Positions 54,534-64,000 of a stretch of DNA of 64,000 bases are shown in pieces. The stretch lies in contig JAOACD010000009.1 in assembly GCA_026417975.1 (NCBI GenBank), forward strand, positions 186,001 through 250,000, in the 5' to 3' direction. Each line of letters opens with the position of its first letter. The first letter of the stretch is position 1. Below the pieces are notes generated by a model. That model made no database searches and was not told the DNA's origin. It saw only the letters and a list, made by a program, of their open reading frames with translations. This DNA comes from Melioribacter sp. (GTDB taxonomy: Bacteria > Bacteroidota > Ignavibacteria > Ignavibacteriales > Melioribacteraceae). A program made the position numbers and the translations under genes.

Positions 54534-55826
54534 ATGAAGATAATATTAAAACAAGTTATATTATTTAATCCATATCAAAACTTAAATGAGAAGAATGATT
54601 TACTTATAGAAAATGGAATAATTAAAAAGATTGGAAATATCAGCACAGACGAATTTAACTCTGCAAAAGTTTTTGACTTTGAAAATAAATATTGTGTACC
54701 AGGTTTGTTTGATATGCACGTTCATTTAAGAGAACCTGGAAGAGAAGATGAAGAAACTGTTGAGACAGGATCTAATGCTGCAGCAGCCGGGGGATTTACA
54801 GGTGTTGCTTGTATGCCCAATACGAATCCTGCAATTGATTCAGCTGAAATTGTAAGGTATATAAAAGAAAAGTCTAGTAACCACCTAGTTGATGTTTACC
54901 CAATAGGAGCTGCAACTTTGGATAGAAAAGGCGAAGCCTTATCTCCAATGTATGAGTTATTTGAAGCAGGAGCAGTTGCATTTTCTGATGACGGTAATGC
55001 AATTAAAACAGCAGCAATTTTACGACATGTAATGGAATACTCAAAAATGTTTGATGCTCCTATTATCGAGCATTGCGAAGACGAGTCTTTGGCTAATGGA
55101 GCAATGAATGAAGGTCTTACTTCTACTATTCTTGGTCTACCTGCTATTCCAAAAATTGCAGAAGATTTAATTGTTATGAGAGATATTATGATGGCTGAGT
55201 TTACAGGAGCGAGAGTTCATATTGCACATATAAGTTCAAAAAATTCTGTTGAACTAGTGCGCCAAGCTAAAAAGAAAAATATCAAAGTTACGGCAGAAGT
55301 TACTCCTCACCATTTTACACTAACAGAAGAAGCCCTTAAAAATTATGATACTAATTTCAAAATGAGTCCACCACTTAGAACCCGTGAAGATGTTGATGCT
55401 ATTATAGAGGGACTAAAAGATGGTACGATCGATTGCATAGCAAGTGACCATGCTCCACACTCAATCGAAGAAAAAGAAATGGAATTTATTTTCGCACCAA
55501 ATGGAATTATTGGCCTAGAAACCCAATTGGGTTTAGCTTTAACCGAGTTAGTTCATAAGAAACACTTAAATTTTTCGCAATTAATCGAAAAATTATCAAT
55601 TAACCCAAGAAAAATTTTGAATCTTCCAATTCCTTTAATAAAAGAAAATGAAAAAGCTAATTTGACAATTATTGACCCTGATTTAATCTGGACAGTTGAT
55701 GTTTCTAAATTTAAATCCAAGTCAAAAAATTCACCCTTCGACAAAAGGATTTTAAAAGGAAAATCCTTAGCTGTAATTAATAAAGGAAAAATGTTTTTTG
55801 AGGATAAATTTTTTGATATAATGTAA
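54534..55826 (+). CDS. pyrC: Dihydroorotase
   Basis: PyrC closes carbamoyl-aspartate to dihydroorotate. The 430-residue protein is of the type I (multifunctional-complex-type) group, with the zinc motif FDMHVHLREPGREDEETVETG, the APIIEHCED region, VHIAHISSKNSVELV and CIASDHAPHS, all metal or substrate positions. It is the last visible gene of pyrR-pyrB-pyrC. Confidence 0.96.
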   Translation: MKIILKQVILFNPYQNLNEKNDLLIENGIIKKIGNISTDEFNSAKVFDFENKYCVPGLFDMHVHLREPGREDEETVETGSNAAAAGGFTGVACMPNTNPAIDSAEIVRYIKEKSSNHLVDVYPIGAATLDRKGEALSPMYELFEAGAVAFSDDGNAIKTAAILRHVMEYSKMFDAPIIEHCEDESLANGAMNEGLTSTILGLPAIPKIAEDLIVMRDIMMAEFTGARVHIAHISSKNSVELVRQAKKKNIKVTAEVTPHHFTLTEEALKNYDTNFKMSPPLRTREDVDAIIEGLKDGTIDCIASDHAPHSIEEKEMEFIFAPNGIIGLETQLGLALTELVHKKHLNFSQLIEKLSINPRKILNLPIPLIKENEKANLTIIDPDLIWTVDVSKFKSKSKNSPFDKRILKGKSLAVINKGKMFFEDKFFDIM

Positions 55827-55966
55827 ATTTTCTTCTTTTCTAATCAGTGCTTGTATATGATTTGATACAAGTTTTTTCCTAAAATTTTTTTCCCATTTTA
55901 TTTTACTTACAAATTAGATGGCACCTTATTTGACGGATGTACTTTTAAATGATTTGAAGTTCTAAA

Positions 55967-56791
55967 ATGAGAAAATTAATCAGGATTCTTTTTATATGCT
56001 TTAGTGTTTTATTAATTAATTCTTGTATTAATAGCCTGGACTATGATGATATACCACCATCGCCACCAACAAATATTAGAACAATTACAGGAGATCAGTG
56101 TGTTTATATTTATTGGCATCCTAGCCCCGAACAAGATGTTGCTGGATATAATATTTATTGTAGTTATTCATATAATGGCAAGTATACACTGATAGGAAGT
56201 ACAAAAAATCCTTATTTTGTTGATAATGAATGTAAAAATGGTATTACTTATTATTATGCAGTAACTGCATATGACTTTAATAATAATGAAAGTGAATTAA
56301 GTAAAGATATTGTTTACGATACTCCACGACCCGAAGGATTTAACCAAGCAGTTTTTGATTGCAATATTTCTCCTAATAACTCTGGATACGATTTTAGTAA
56401 TTATCAAGTAGTGCCATACAACAGTAATAATACAGACTTCTTTTTTGAAAGCTACAATGGTAAATTTTATGTAACAGTTTGGGAAGATACCGATATACAG
56501 GATATGGGACATACAATTGATATTTACGATGTAGATTATGCACCGTTAACAGGATGGATTCAAATTAGGAGTGGAGAAAATGTTAAATATGTGGAAGCTA
56601 TTATTGGTCATACCTATGTTATATGGACTTGGGATAATCATTATGCAAAATTTAGAATTAAGAATATAACAAAAGAAAGAATGGTTTTCGATTGGGCTTA
56701 TCAATTAGTAGAGGGTAATAGGGAACTTAAAAGAAATCCTAAAAAATTCGATAGAATAAAACTACCCGAAAAAGTAACTCGTATCTACTAA
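55967..56791 (+). CDS. Lipoprotein with a fibronectin type III domain
   Basis: This 274-residue secreted lipoprotein has lipobox LLINSC with C20. A fibronectin type III domain (about residues 32-115: PPSPPTNIRTITGDQCVYIYWHPSPEQDVAGYNIY) is followed by a C-terminal beta domain that I do not recognise. It is probably attached to the outer membrane. No enzymatic motif is seen. Confidence 0.75.
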   Translation: MRKLIRILFICFSVLLINSCINSLDYDDIPPSPPTNIRTITGDQCVYIYWHPSPEQDVAGYNIYCSYSYNGKYTLIGSTKNPYFVDNECKNGITYYYAVTAYDFNNNESELSKDIVYDTPRPEGFNQAVFDCNISPNNSGYDFSNYQVVPYNSNNTDFFFESYNGKFYVTVWEDTDIQDMGHTIDIYDVDYAPLTGWIQIRSGENVKYVEAIIGHTYVIWTWDNHYAKFRIKNITKERMVFDWAYQLVEGNRELKRNPKKFDRIKLPEKVTRIY

Positions 56792-56877
56792 AGTAAGTCA
56801 TTTTTTTTTGTTTGAGAAAATGCATCTTTTCTTTGTGATATGGTATTAGTTTTATATTTTATTAGAAAAAAATTTTT

Positions 56878-57315
56878 GTGAATGAATTGAAAAAATATAT
56901 TCCATGTTCGTTTTTGGGTTTATATATATTATTTTCTACAACAAGTGTAAATTATTCTCAAGAAGCAAAGTTAAGTGAGATAGTTAAACTATTTATTTAT
57001 TTTGAAGATGGATTAAATAATAATTCGATTGATAGGTTTGCATCTTATTTCTCTGAAAAAAGTTTTCTTAGTTTATTAAATGGCATTACAGGTTATTACA
57101 GTGCAAATCAGTGTTATTACATATTAAAAGATTTTTTAAGTATTTATAAACCTCTATCATTTAAATTAACCAACATTGTAACAGATTCCTCTAATCCATT
57201 TGCTTCGGGCGTATTAAAGTACAATAGTAAGGGAATAAAAGGTTCTGCCATTGTTTTTATATCATTACATTTTGTTAATAATAAATGGCGAATATCGCAA
57301 GTTACAATAAATTAA
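56878..57315 (+). CDS. DUF4783-like secreted protein
   Basis: This 145-residue protein has a hydrophobic leader (CSFLGLYILFSTTSVNYSQ) and an NTF2-like pattern (FEDGLNNNSIDRFASYFSEKSFLSL and VNNKWRISQVTIN at the end) as in DUF4783 proteins of Bacteroidota. The start codon is GTG. It ends eight bases before the histidine kinase gene, so the two may be co-expressed. Function unknown. Confidence 0.6.
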   Translation: MNELKKYIPCSFLGLYILFSTTSVNYSQEAKLSEIVKLFIYFEDGLNNNSIDRFASYFSEKSFLSLLNGITGYYSANQCYYILKDFLSIYKPLSFKLTNIVTDSSNPFASGVLKYNSKGIKGSAIVFISLHFVNNKWRISQVTIN

Positions 57316-57323
57316 AAAGCTGA

Positions 57324-60300
57324 ATGAAAATAAAGGAAAGTAAATTTAAAATATCCGTTCTGGTATTTTTTATTCTTTTGTTACTTACCTCAGGATTTAT
57401 TTCGTCTATTATTAAAAGATATTCGGGAAGCTGGGAGTCAATAATAAAAAATAAAGTAAATAAAAACATAAAATTCATTAAAGAATCTTTTGCTCAAAAA
57501 GAAAAATCGGTAATAAAATTTGCTGAAGAAACTAAAAAAAATTTGCGTGTATTATTATTGAAAAAAGATTTTAGTTCTTTCTTAGAGATTTATGAAAATA
57601 GTAACTATATCATAAACATTTATGATTCAAGCAGAAATTTATTTTTATGGAATACAAATAATTTTTTGGATCAAAAAAACTTATTAGAACAAGGGAAACT
57701 CAAGGAAAGCTTCTTTTTTAACAAAGATTTTACTGTTTATCTTACATTTATTGATACTTTTAATGTTAGAAAAAATTTTTACTATTTATCAGTTAATTTA
57801 CCACTAGAGAAAAAATTTGGGTTAGACAATTTTGAAAATCTAAGTTGGTCAGAATTTCTTTCTCAAAAATTAAATATTAATGTACAAATTATATATAATA
57901 ATGTTTCTTTAATTGAAGATGGAAAGTTTTATAAATTTAGTTTGTTTAATGCTAATAATAAAAAAATTGCCTCTATATGTTTTGAAAAACCTACTTTGGA
58001 TAATTTAAATAATGAATTAGAAAGTACAATTAAGACAATTCAATTAGTTCTTTTAGTCATTATTTTTTTAGTCGTAATATGGTTACTTATTCCTAAGATT
58101 AAAGAACAAAAAAACGAGTTATTAAAATTTGTTTTTTATGTAGTAATTGCATTAGCATTCAGAATATTATTATTTGTAACAAATATTCCATCTGTAATAT
58201 TTAAAAATTCGGTTACAGAAGCTTCATATTTTTCTTCAAAATTTGCTTTTGGAATTGTAAGATCTCCACTTGAATTTGCTATAACAATAGTTACTGTTAC
58301 AGTATTAGTAATTGTAGCTTATAAAAATTTTGTAAACTACATAAATAAAAAGAAAACTAATAATAGGTGGGGTAAGTTTATTTTTTTAATTCCTTTAATA
58401 TTTTTTTTGGTATTACTTGTATGGAGAGGTCTTGGTGCTTCTTTAAGAAGTGTAATATTTGATTCTGCAATCAGATATTTTAAGGAACTGAATTTAATCC
58501 CGGATGCCCCGACTTTTCTTATGGATTTTAATATTCTTTTGCTTGGTTTATCTGCTATTATCTTTTCTTTGATCTTATTGCAATTTCTCTATTCATTTAA
58601 TCCATTAAAAAATAATAAAAAAAGTTCACTGCGTTTATTTGTTCTTTTATTTTTATGCTTACAAATTAGTGGATATATATTTGATGTGTTGCAAAAACAA
58701 CCTCAAGGAACTCCATTAATAAGAGTAATTTATATAACAATAATATTTTTTTTGCTTTATTTAATTGTGTTTGAAAACGTCAAAGATATTATAAGATATG
58801 TTTATATAGCTTTTGGAGCTTCTATTGCAACTGTTAATCTCCTTACATATTACAATTCAAAATTGGAAAAAGAGTCATTAAAAATAATAGCTCAAGATTT
58901 AATTAGAGCAGACAAAAGTATTTATCAATTCATGGTCTACGAAACATTAAATAATATTGTAAATAGTGAAGAGATTATTAATAGTTACAATCAAAAACAA
59001 AATATGAATTTAAAAGCTTTTGAATTTTGGACTAAAAGTTTATTGTATAATGAATCAGTCCCTGCATTTATAAATTTTTATGATAAAGAAAAAAAACTAA
59101 TTGGCTCTTTTATAGCCTCAAAAATTCGCCTTAATAAGGACCAATTATTGACTGATGAAAAAAATACTGAAATGATTAACGTAGAAATGATTCCTAATAC
59201 TTACGGAACTGGTATAATAATTAGAGGTTTAGCGCCAGTAAAAACTGCAAATAAAGTTTTAGGTTATGTTGCGGTAGGTGTATTGTATGATGATATAAAT
59301 TTTAGATATGTAAATATCCCCTCGTATTTGTTAAAAGAACAACAAGATTGGACATCTGTATTGAATTTTGAGAGGGTTAAAATATTCTACTTTAATGAAG
59401 GTAGATTAGTAAAGTTTTATGGTTCGAATTTGTTATCAAAGAAAGATATAACACAGATCCTTAGTGCGAATTTTTCTGAGATGAATGATGCGTGGATGAA
59501 TATTATACTTGATAATGAAATATACCTTTTTTATTTGTTAAGAATCAATCCCAATAAAATCCTTGCTGTTGGTAAAGAAGAAAAAAATATGACTTGGAAT
59601 ATTTCAGATTTTTTTAAAGTTTTTTTCGTTCATTCATTCTTAATTTTAATTTTCGTTTTAGTTACAGCATTAACTAATATTAGAAAGCTTAGACAATTTT
59701 TAGAGGGATATCAAACAAAAATAGTAGCTGGATTTATATTAGTATCAATAGTTCCATTGTTGATTATAACTATATATTACAAAAAACTTTTTGATGCTAA
59801 TAACGAAGAAATATTGGTTAAAAATATTACTAATGAAAGCAAACGAGTAATAAATTATTTAGATAAATACAAATTAACCAATATTCGTAATCCAGAACTT
59901 ATCTTCGAAAAGGCATCTCAAGAACTAGGATTGCAGTATTCTTTGTTTAAGGACAAAAATATTGCTTTTTCATCTGTAAAAAATCTATATGAAGCAAATT
60001 TAGTTAGTAACTTAATTCCTCCAAAAGCTTACTTTGATATTTATTATGATGGAAAAATTAAATCGATATTAAAAAATAAATTAGGGGGAAATTATTACTC
60101 TATATATTCTAAATTAAATTTTGGTAGTGAAGAGTATATTTTGGAAATTAATACTTTATTTAATGAATATAATATTAATTTCTCTGTGAAAGAATTAAAT
60201 GTATTTATGTTTGGAATTATTTCATTGGCAGCTATCATGATTATTATATTGAGCTCTTTTCTTGCTAATCAAATTTCAAAACCAGTTAAAAAATTAACAC

Positions 60301-61097
60301 AAGCAGCAAGAGCTGTAGGTAGTGGAGATTTTGATGTTAATATATCCGGGAAATACAATGGTGAGATGTATGAATTAATAACAGGATTTAATAATATGGT
60401 TTATCAATTAAAAAAGAGTCAAATAGAACTAGCAAAACTTGAAAGAGAAACAGCATGGAAAGAGATGGCAAAACAAGTAGCCCATGAAATTAAGAATCCA
60501 TTAACACCTATGAAGTTGTCTATTCAACAATTAGTTGCTGCTTACAAAGATAAGTCTAATAAATTTGATGAAATATTTAATAAAGTAACTAATACAATAA
60601 TTAATCAAATAGAAGTTTTGAAGAATATTGCTAATGAATTTTCAGAATTTGCTCGGATGCCTATTTTGAATGTCAAAGAAATTAGCTTGAAAAAGGTAAT
60701 TGAAAACTCTGTAAACTTATTTTCTAATGAAAAAGTAAGTATAAAATATTCAATTGATAATGATGATATCATTATTTATGCCGATGATGAGAATTTATGT
60801 AGAACATTTATAAATATGATAAGGAATTCTCTACAAGCGGATGCTAAAAATATTTTTATTATTGCAACCAAAGAGAAAGATTTTTGCGAAATCCGAGTAG
60901 TTGACGACGGAATAGGAATAACTACAGAAGAAATAAATCTGATCTTTAATGAGAATTTTACTACTAAGAAACATGGAATGGGATTAGGATTGAGTATAGC
61001 TAAAAAATTTCTTAATAGTATTGGCGGAGATATTGAAGTAGAAAAAACATCCAAAGAAGGAACCACGTTTTTAATTAAAATACCACTTGTTAAATGA
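57324..61097 (+). CDS. Giant NtrY-like membrane histidine kinase
   Basis: This 1257-residue sensor kinase has an N-terminal TM and outside domain (about 30-235), then a bundle of about eight hydrophobic helices (about 238-500). A second soluble part (about 500-760), more helices near 765-815, an outside loop and a last TM near 970 follow. Next come HAMP (SKPVKKLTQAARAVGSGDFDV), the phospho-acceptor H1054 in VAHEIKNPLTPMKLS (NtrY type) and an HATPase domain (VDDGIGI, KHGMGLGLSIAKK). No response regulator is adjacent. Ligand unknown. Confidence 0.88.
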   Translation: MKIKESKFKISVLVFFILLLLTSGFISSIIKRYSGSWESIIKNKVNKNIKFIKESFAQKEKSVIKFAEETKKNLRVLLLKKDFSSFLEIYENSNYIINIYDSSRNLFLWNTNNFLDQKNLLEQGKLKESFFFNKDFTVYLTFIDTFNVRKNFYYLSVNLPLEKKFGLDNFENLSWSEFLSQKLNINVQIIYNNVSLIEDGKFYKFSLFNANNKKIASICFEKPTLDNLNNELESTIKTIQLVLLVIIFLVVIWLLIPKIKEQKNELLKFVFYVVIALAFRILLFVTNIPSVIFKNSVTEASYFSSKFAFGIVRSPLEFAITIVTVTVLVIVAYKNFVNYINKKKTNNRWGKFIFLIPLIFFLVLLVWRGLGASLRSVIFDSAIRYFKELNLIPDAPTFLMDFNILLLGLSAIIFSLILLQFLYSFNPLKNNKKSSLRLFVLLFLCLQISGYIFDVLQKQPQGTPLIRVIYITIIFFLLYLIVFENVKDIIRYVYIAFGASIATVNLLTYYNSKLEKESLKIIAQDLIRADKSIYQFMVYETLNNIVNSEEIINSYNQKQNMNLKAFEFWTKSLLYNESVPAFINFYDKEKKLIGSFIASKIRLNKDQLLTDEKNTEMINVEMIPNTYGTGIIIRGLAPVKTANKVLGYVAVGVLYDDINFRYVNIPSYLLKEQQDWTSVLNFERVKIFYFNEGRLVKFYGSNLLSKKDITQILSANFSEMNDAWMNIILDNEIYLFYLLRINPNKILAVGKEEKNMTWNISDFFKVFFVHSFLILIFVLVTALTNIRKLRQFLEGYQTKIVAGFILVSIVPLLIITIYYKKLFDANNEEILVKNITNESKRVINYLDKYKLTNIRNPELIFEKASQELGLQYSLFKDKNIAFSSVKNLYEANLVSNLIPPKAYFDIYYDGKIKSILKNKLGGNYYSIYSKLNFGSEEYILEINTLFNEYNINFSVKELNVFMFGIISLAAIMIIILSSFLANQISKPVKKLTQAARAVGSGDFDVNISGKYNGEMYELITGFNNMVYQLKKSQIELAKLERETAWKEMAKQVAHEIKNPLTPMKLSIQQLVAAYKDKSNKFDEIFNKVTNTIINQIEVLKNIANEFSEFARMPILNVKEISLKKVIENSVNLFSNEKVSIKYSIDNDDIIIYADDENLCRTFINMIRNSLQADAKNIFIIATKEKDFCEIRVVDDGIGITTEEINLIFNENFTTKKHGMGLGLSIAKKFLNSIGGDIEVEKTSKEGTTFLIKIPLVK

Positions 61098-64000
61098 TGT
61101 TAACTCGATATCAAAAAGATGCTCTTAACTATAATTCAAATATCTTTTTATCAGCTAATGCTGGCTCTGGAAAAACATTTGTTCTCTCAAAAAGATTTGT
61201 TAATATTTTAGTAGAGAATGACATAGGTCTAGAGAATATAGTTGCTATTACTTTTACAGATAAAGCTGCAGGAGAATTGAATAAAAAAATAGCAATAGAG
61301 ATTGATGAACGAATAGAGAATGAAACTGATGAAAAAATAAAATCTAAACTTGAAAATATTAGACGACAACTTGTATCTGCAAATATTTCCACAATTCATT
61401 CTTTTTGTGTATCAATACTAAGAGAGTTTGCCCCAGAAGCAGGAATAGACGCTAATTTTATTCCTATTGATCAAATTACAGCAGATGAAATATTAGAACT
61501 TGCAGTAGATGAATCAATTAATAATTTAATTAATGATAAGAAATACAATGAAAAATTAAAATATCTAATTAGGTTTTTTGGTTCTAAAAGAGTTGTAGAG
61601 AATCACATTAAAGATGCAATATCCTCTCGTAAGATTATTAATCAGCATCTAATAACTTTGTATGATCAATCTGAAGATAATCTTGCTAATTACTTTTCCA
61701 AAGAATTTGAAAGAGTTTTTGTTTTATTATTAGGTGAAAATCTAGAAAAAGCAATTGAATCGATAAATAAAATAAATTCGTGGGTTTTAAAGCATGAAAA
61801 TGAAAATCAAATAGCACTAGAAGTTTTACATTGGTTGACTAATTTCTCAAAATGCAATTCACTAAGAGAAAAAATTATATGCCTTAAAAACATTTATAGT
61901 TTAATAATAACATCTGCAAAGAAAATTAAAAGCAGAGATTATTTAACTAGTGATAGAGTGTTATTTGAAAATGAAATATCTTTTTTAGAAAAATTTTACT
62001 CAGATATAGTTAATTTTTTTGATATTGAATATGAAAGTGAACTACATTTTGAATTAGCAAAATTTGGGAAAAATTTCATTGATATCTATAAATATGTTCA
62101 TAATAGCTATACGGATAAAAAAAATCAGAGAGGTTATTTAGACTTTGAAGATATACTATTGTATACTCAAAAAATTATCCATAATGATGATGTTTTGTTC
62201 TATTTAAGAAATAAGTATAAGTATATAATGATTGATGAATATCAGGATACAAACGAACTCCAGTATCAAATTTTTATGCCTATACTTGATGATTTAAAAC
62301 GGGGGAATCTTTTTGTTGTAGGAGATGATAAACAAAGTATCTATATGTTTCGAGATGCCGAGCTCGAAATTTTTAATAGAACTAAAGAAGAAGTTGAAAA
62401 AAGTTATCCACAAGGGGAATTACTATCTCTTCCTCATAGTTTTAGATTAGCTCCGAATATTGTTCTTTTTACAAATAAAGTATTTTCAAAATTATTTTCT
62501 GAGCCAAATGATATTTTTAATGAAGTAGAATATAGTGAACTAATTTGTGCAAGACCTGAACAAGAAAATGGAGAAGTAGAATTACTATTGGCAGATTTGG
62601 ATAAAAGTATTACGGAAGCAGAATTAGTTGCAGATAAAATAATCGAGATTACCTCAGACGAAAACAAAAAAGTCGAATTAAAAGATATAGCTATTTTATG
62701 TAGAAAAAGAAGTAACTTTCTAGAGCTTGAAAAAGAATTTATTAAAAAGAAGATTCCATATACAATAGTAGGAGGAAAAGGTTTTTATCAACGACAAATA
62801 GTTTATGATGTTTATAATTATCTTTCATTTTTAATTAATACGAGCGACGACGCTGCTCTAATTGGTATTTTGCGGGCTCCTTTTTTTGTGGTCTCAGATG
62901 ATGAATTGTTTGATATTTCACTCGAGAAAGGACAAACTTTTTATGAAAAATTGATTATTAAATCCAAAGAAGATGAAAAGTATAAAAAAATTGTTAGCCT
63001 ACTAGAAGAACATAGAAAAATTTCTGCAAGTTCTGATGCTTATTATTTAATTAGAAAAATTTTACTAGATACAAATTATTGGGCTGTAATATCTTCTAAA
63101 AGAAATGCTGAACAAGAATTAGCAAATCTTAATAAATTAATTTCGCTCTCAAGAAGCTTTACAAAAAAGAGCTTTAAAAATCTATATGATTTTGTATTTA
63201 CTTTGAAAAACTCTATACAAACAATTGAAGAAGAAGGTCAGGCACAAATAGTTAAAGATAAAGATGCAGTAAATTTACTTACAATACATCAAGCAAAAGG
63301 TCTGGAGTTTAAAGCAGTATTTTTATATGGGTGTAACTCATATACGAAAGAAGAAATTGTAAAAACCAAAAATATAAGCTTCGATAAAAGTTTTGGTATA
63401 CTTGTCAAAGTTCCGCTGAATGAAGATTATTTTAAGCCTCTTAAAACGCCTCCGATTGCTGCGCTTTACAATTTAATATATCGTAAAAAGAATATTGCGG
63501 AGATTAAAAGATTGTTATATGTGGCTATAACTCGTGCTATGAATTATCTTTACATCAGTTTAACACATAAAGAATATAAACCAAATACAAATTCTTTCTT
63601 TCATTTTATTACTCAAGCACTAAATCCAAATTATCTTGAGGATGAAATTTTATTAAAAGATAAAATAAAATTTATGAAACAAAGTGAGAATGATTATGAA
63701 TTTTATGAAAAAGAAATCGAATTAAAAATACCATTAGTTAAAGAACTTAAAAAGCTAGAGAGTCATTATAATTTTGAAAATAAAGACAAAGATTTAAAAA
63801 AAGAATTTTTGATACACCAAATAAAAGATAAACCTAAAAAGGAAATATTTTCAGCAACCAAAATATCTATGTTTAACCAGTGTCCTATAAAGTATGAGCT
63901 AACTTACGAGTTAGGTTATACTACTATTTTTGACGTTTTTAAAAAATATCAATCTCAATATGAATTTAATATAAAGGAAGATGAAGAAATAAAATTATTT
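61094..64000 (+). CDS. AddA/UvrD-type helicase-nuclease, 3' end outside window
   Basis: The frame is open from the ATG overlapping the kinase stop (ATGATG at 61094-61099) to the window end: 969 codons, incomplete. Superfamily 1A motifs are in order: Walker A NAGSGKT (about residue 20), the GDDKQSIYMFRDAE motif, MIDEYQDTNELQ with the DE at 381-382, VNLLTIHQAKGLEFKAVF (about 730) and LLYVAITRAM (about 810). Near 927 FNQCPIKYEL starts a PD-(D/E)xK-type nuclease region, as in AddA. It probably acts in double-strand break repair with an AddB-like partner. Confidence 0.9.
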   Translation, partial: MMLTRYQKDALNYNSNIFLSANAGSGKTFVLSKRFVNILVENDIGLENIVAITFTDKAAGELNKKIAIEIDERIENETDEKIKSKLENIRRQLVSANISTIHSFCVSILREFAPEAGIDANFIPIDQITADEILELAVDESINNLINDKKYNEKLKYLIRFFGSKRVVENHIKDAISSRKIINQHLITLYDQSEDNLANYFSKEFERVFVLLLGENLEKAIESINKINSWVLKHENENQIALEVLHWLTNFSKCNSLREKIICLKNIYSLIITSAKKIKSRDYLTSDRVLFENEISFLEKFYSDIVNFFDIEYESELHFELAKFGKNFIDIYKYVHNSYTDKKNQRGYLDFEDILLYTQKIIHNDDVLFYLRNKYKYIMIDEYQDTNELQYQIFMPILDDLKRGNLFVVGDDKQSIYMFRDAELEIFNRTKEEVEKSYPQGELLSLPHSFRLAPNIVLFTNKVFSKLFSEPNDIFNEVEYSELICARPEQENGEVELLLADLDKSITEAELVADKIIEITSDENKKVELKDIAILCRKRSNFLELEKEFIKKKIPYTIVGGKGFYQRQIVYDVYNYLSFLINTSDDAALIGILRAPFFVVSDDELFDISLEKGQTFYEKLIIKSKEDEKYKKIVSLLEEHRKISASSDAYYLIRKILLDTNYWAVISSKRNAEQELANLNKLISLSRSFTKKSFKNLYDFVFTLKNSIQTIEEEGQAQIVKDKDAVNLLTIHQAKGLEFKAVFLYGCNSYTKEEIVKTKNISFDKSFGILVKVPLNEDYFKPLKTPPIAALYNLIYRKKNIAEIKRLLYVAITRAMNYLYISLTHKEYKPNTNSFFHFITQALNPNYLEDEILLKDKIKFMKQSENDYEFYEKEIELKIPLVKELKKLESHYNFENKDKDLKKEFLIHQIKDKPKKEIFSATKISMFNQCPIKYELTYELGYTTIFDVFKKYQSQYEFNIKEDEEIKLF

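Overview
The window is a strongly AT-rich, gene-dense chromosomal segment of a Gram-negative bacterium. It is most likely a member of the Ignavibacteria (Bacteroidota/Chlorobi side). The reasons are an Oar-like TonB-family outer-membrane protein, several secreted barrel proteins and Cys-lipoproteins, DUF4783- and DUF5683-type proteins, a porin plus multiheme cytochrome c pair, type III pantothenate kinase, bacilliredoxin in a SUF operon, and two promoters with the Bacteroidota-type TAnnTTTG element. This placement is an inference from gene content. I see no insertion sequence, prophage, CRISPR array or rRNA.

Layout. 1-3.3 kb: the end of ychF, the dipeptidase pepD and an acyl-CoA synthetase. 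3.4-6.2 kb (minus strand): the riboflavin operon ribD(deaminase only)-ribE-ribBA-ribH. 6.3-9.3 kb: a GAF/sigma-54 activator divergent from dps, with a visible -24/-12 promoter and CGATATTT operator repeats between them, followed by a 1-Cys peroxiredoxin. 9.5-13.2 kb (minus strand): a P-type Mg2+ ATPase with a downstream PTS EIIA-like gene. Its leader of about 265 nt contains a possible MgtL-like peptide, two mutually exclusive hairpins and an intrinsic terminator. 13.3-15.9 kb (minus strand): a pentaheme cytochrome c and a monoheme outer-membrane barrel. 16.3-20.4 kb: an arsenate/redox neighbourhood (ArsC, CMD protein, MobA, ArsR, ArsP-like permease, thioredoxin-like protein). 20.6-21.4 kb: a fluoride riboswitch, crcB and DUF190. 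21.7-28.1 kb: sufBCDS-sufT-bacilliredoxin-rrf2 with a palindromic operator over the promoter. 28.3-32.2 kb: a compact pantothenate/CoA operon panB-panC-coaBC-coaX-panD. 32.3-38.8 kb: cmk, rpsA, mtaB, truA and an SDR. 38.9-41.0 kb: small envelope proteins and a degenerate deacetylase-like protein. 41.0-44.9 kb (minus strand): a two-subunit M16 peptidase and an NPP-type phosphodiesterase. 45.2-52.9 kb: outer-membrane proteins (Oar-like, YjbH-like, lipoprotein, OmpA) and one tRNA-Pro. 52.9-55.8 kb: pyrR-pyrB-pyrC behind a PyrR-type attenuator. 56-64 kb: lipoproteins, a giant NtrY-like histidine kinase, and an AddA/UvrD-type helicase-nuclease cut by the window edge.

Several cis-regulatory elements can be read directly: sigma-54 promoter plus operators, fluoride riboswitch, PyrR binding loop plus terminator, SUF operator, and the mgtA attenuator. 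The mgtA leader is the best candidate for something not previously described. It resembles the logic of enterobacterial MgtL (an acidic/proline peptide start followed by a basic run, with the stop codon inside a switch stem), but it sits in an unrelated phylum and upstream of a different, EIIA-linked transporter gene.
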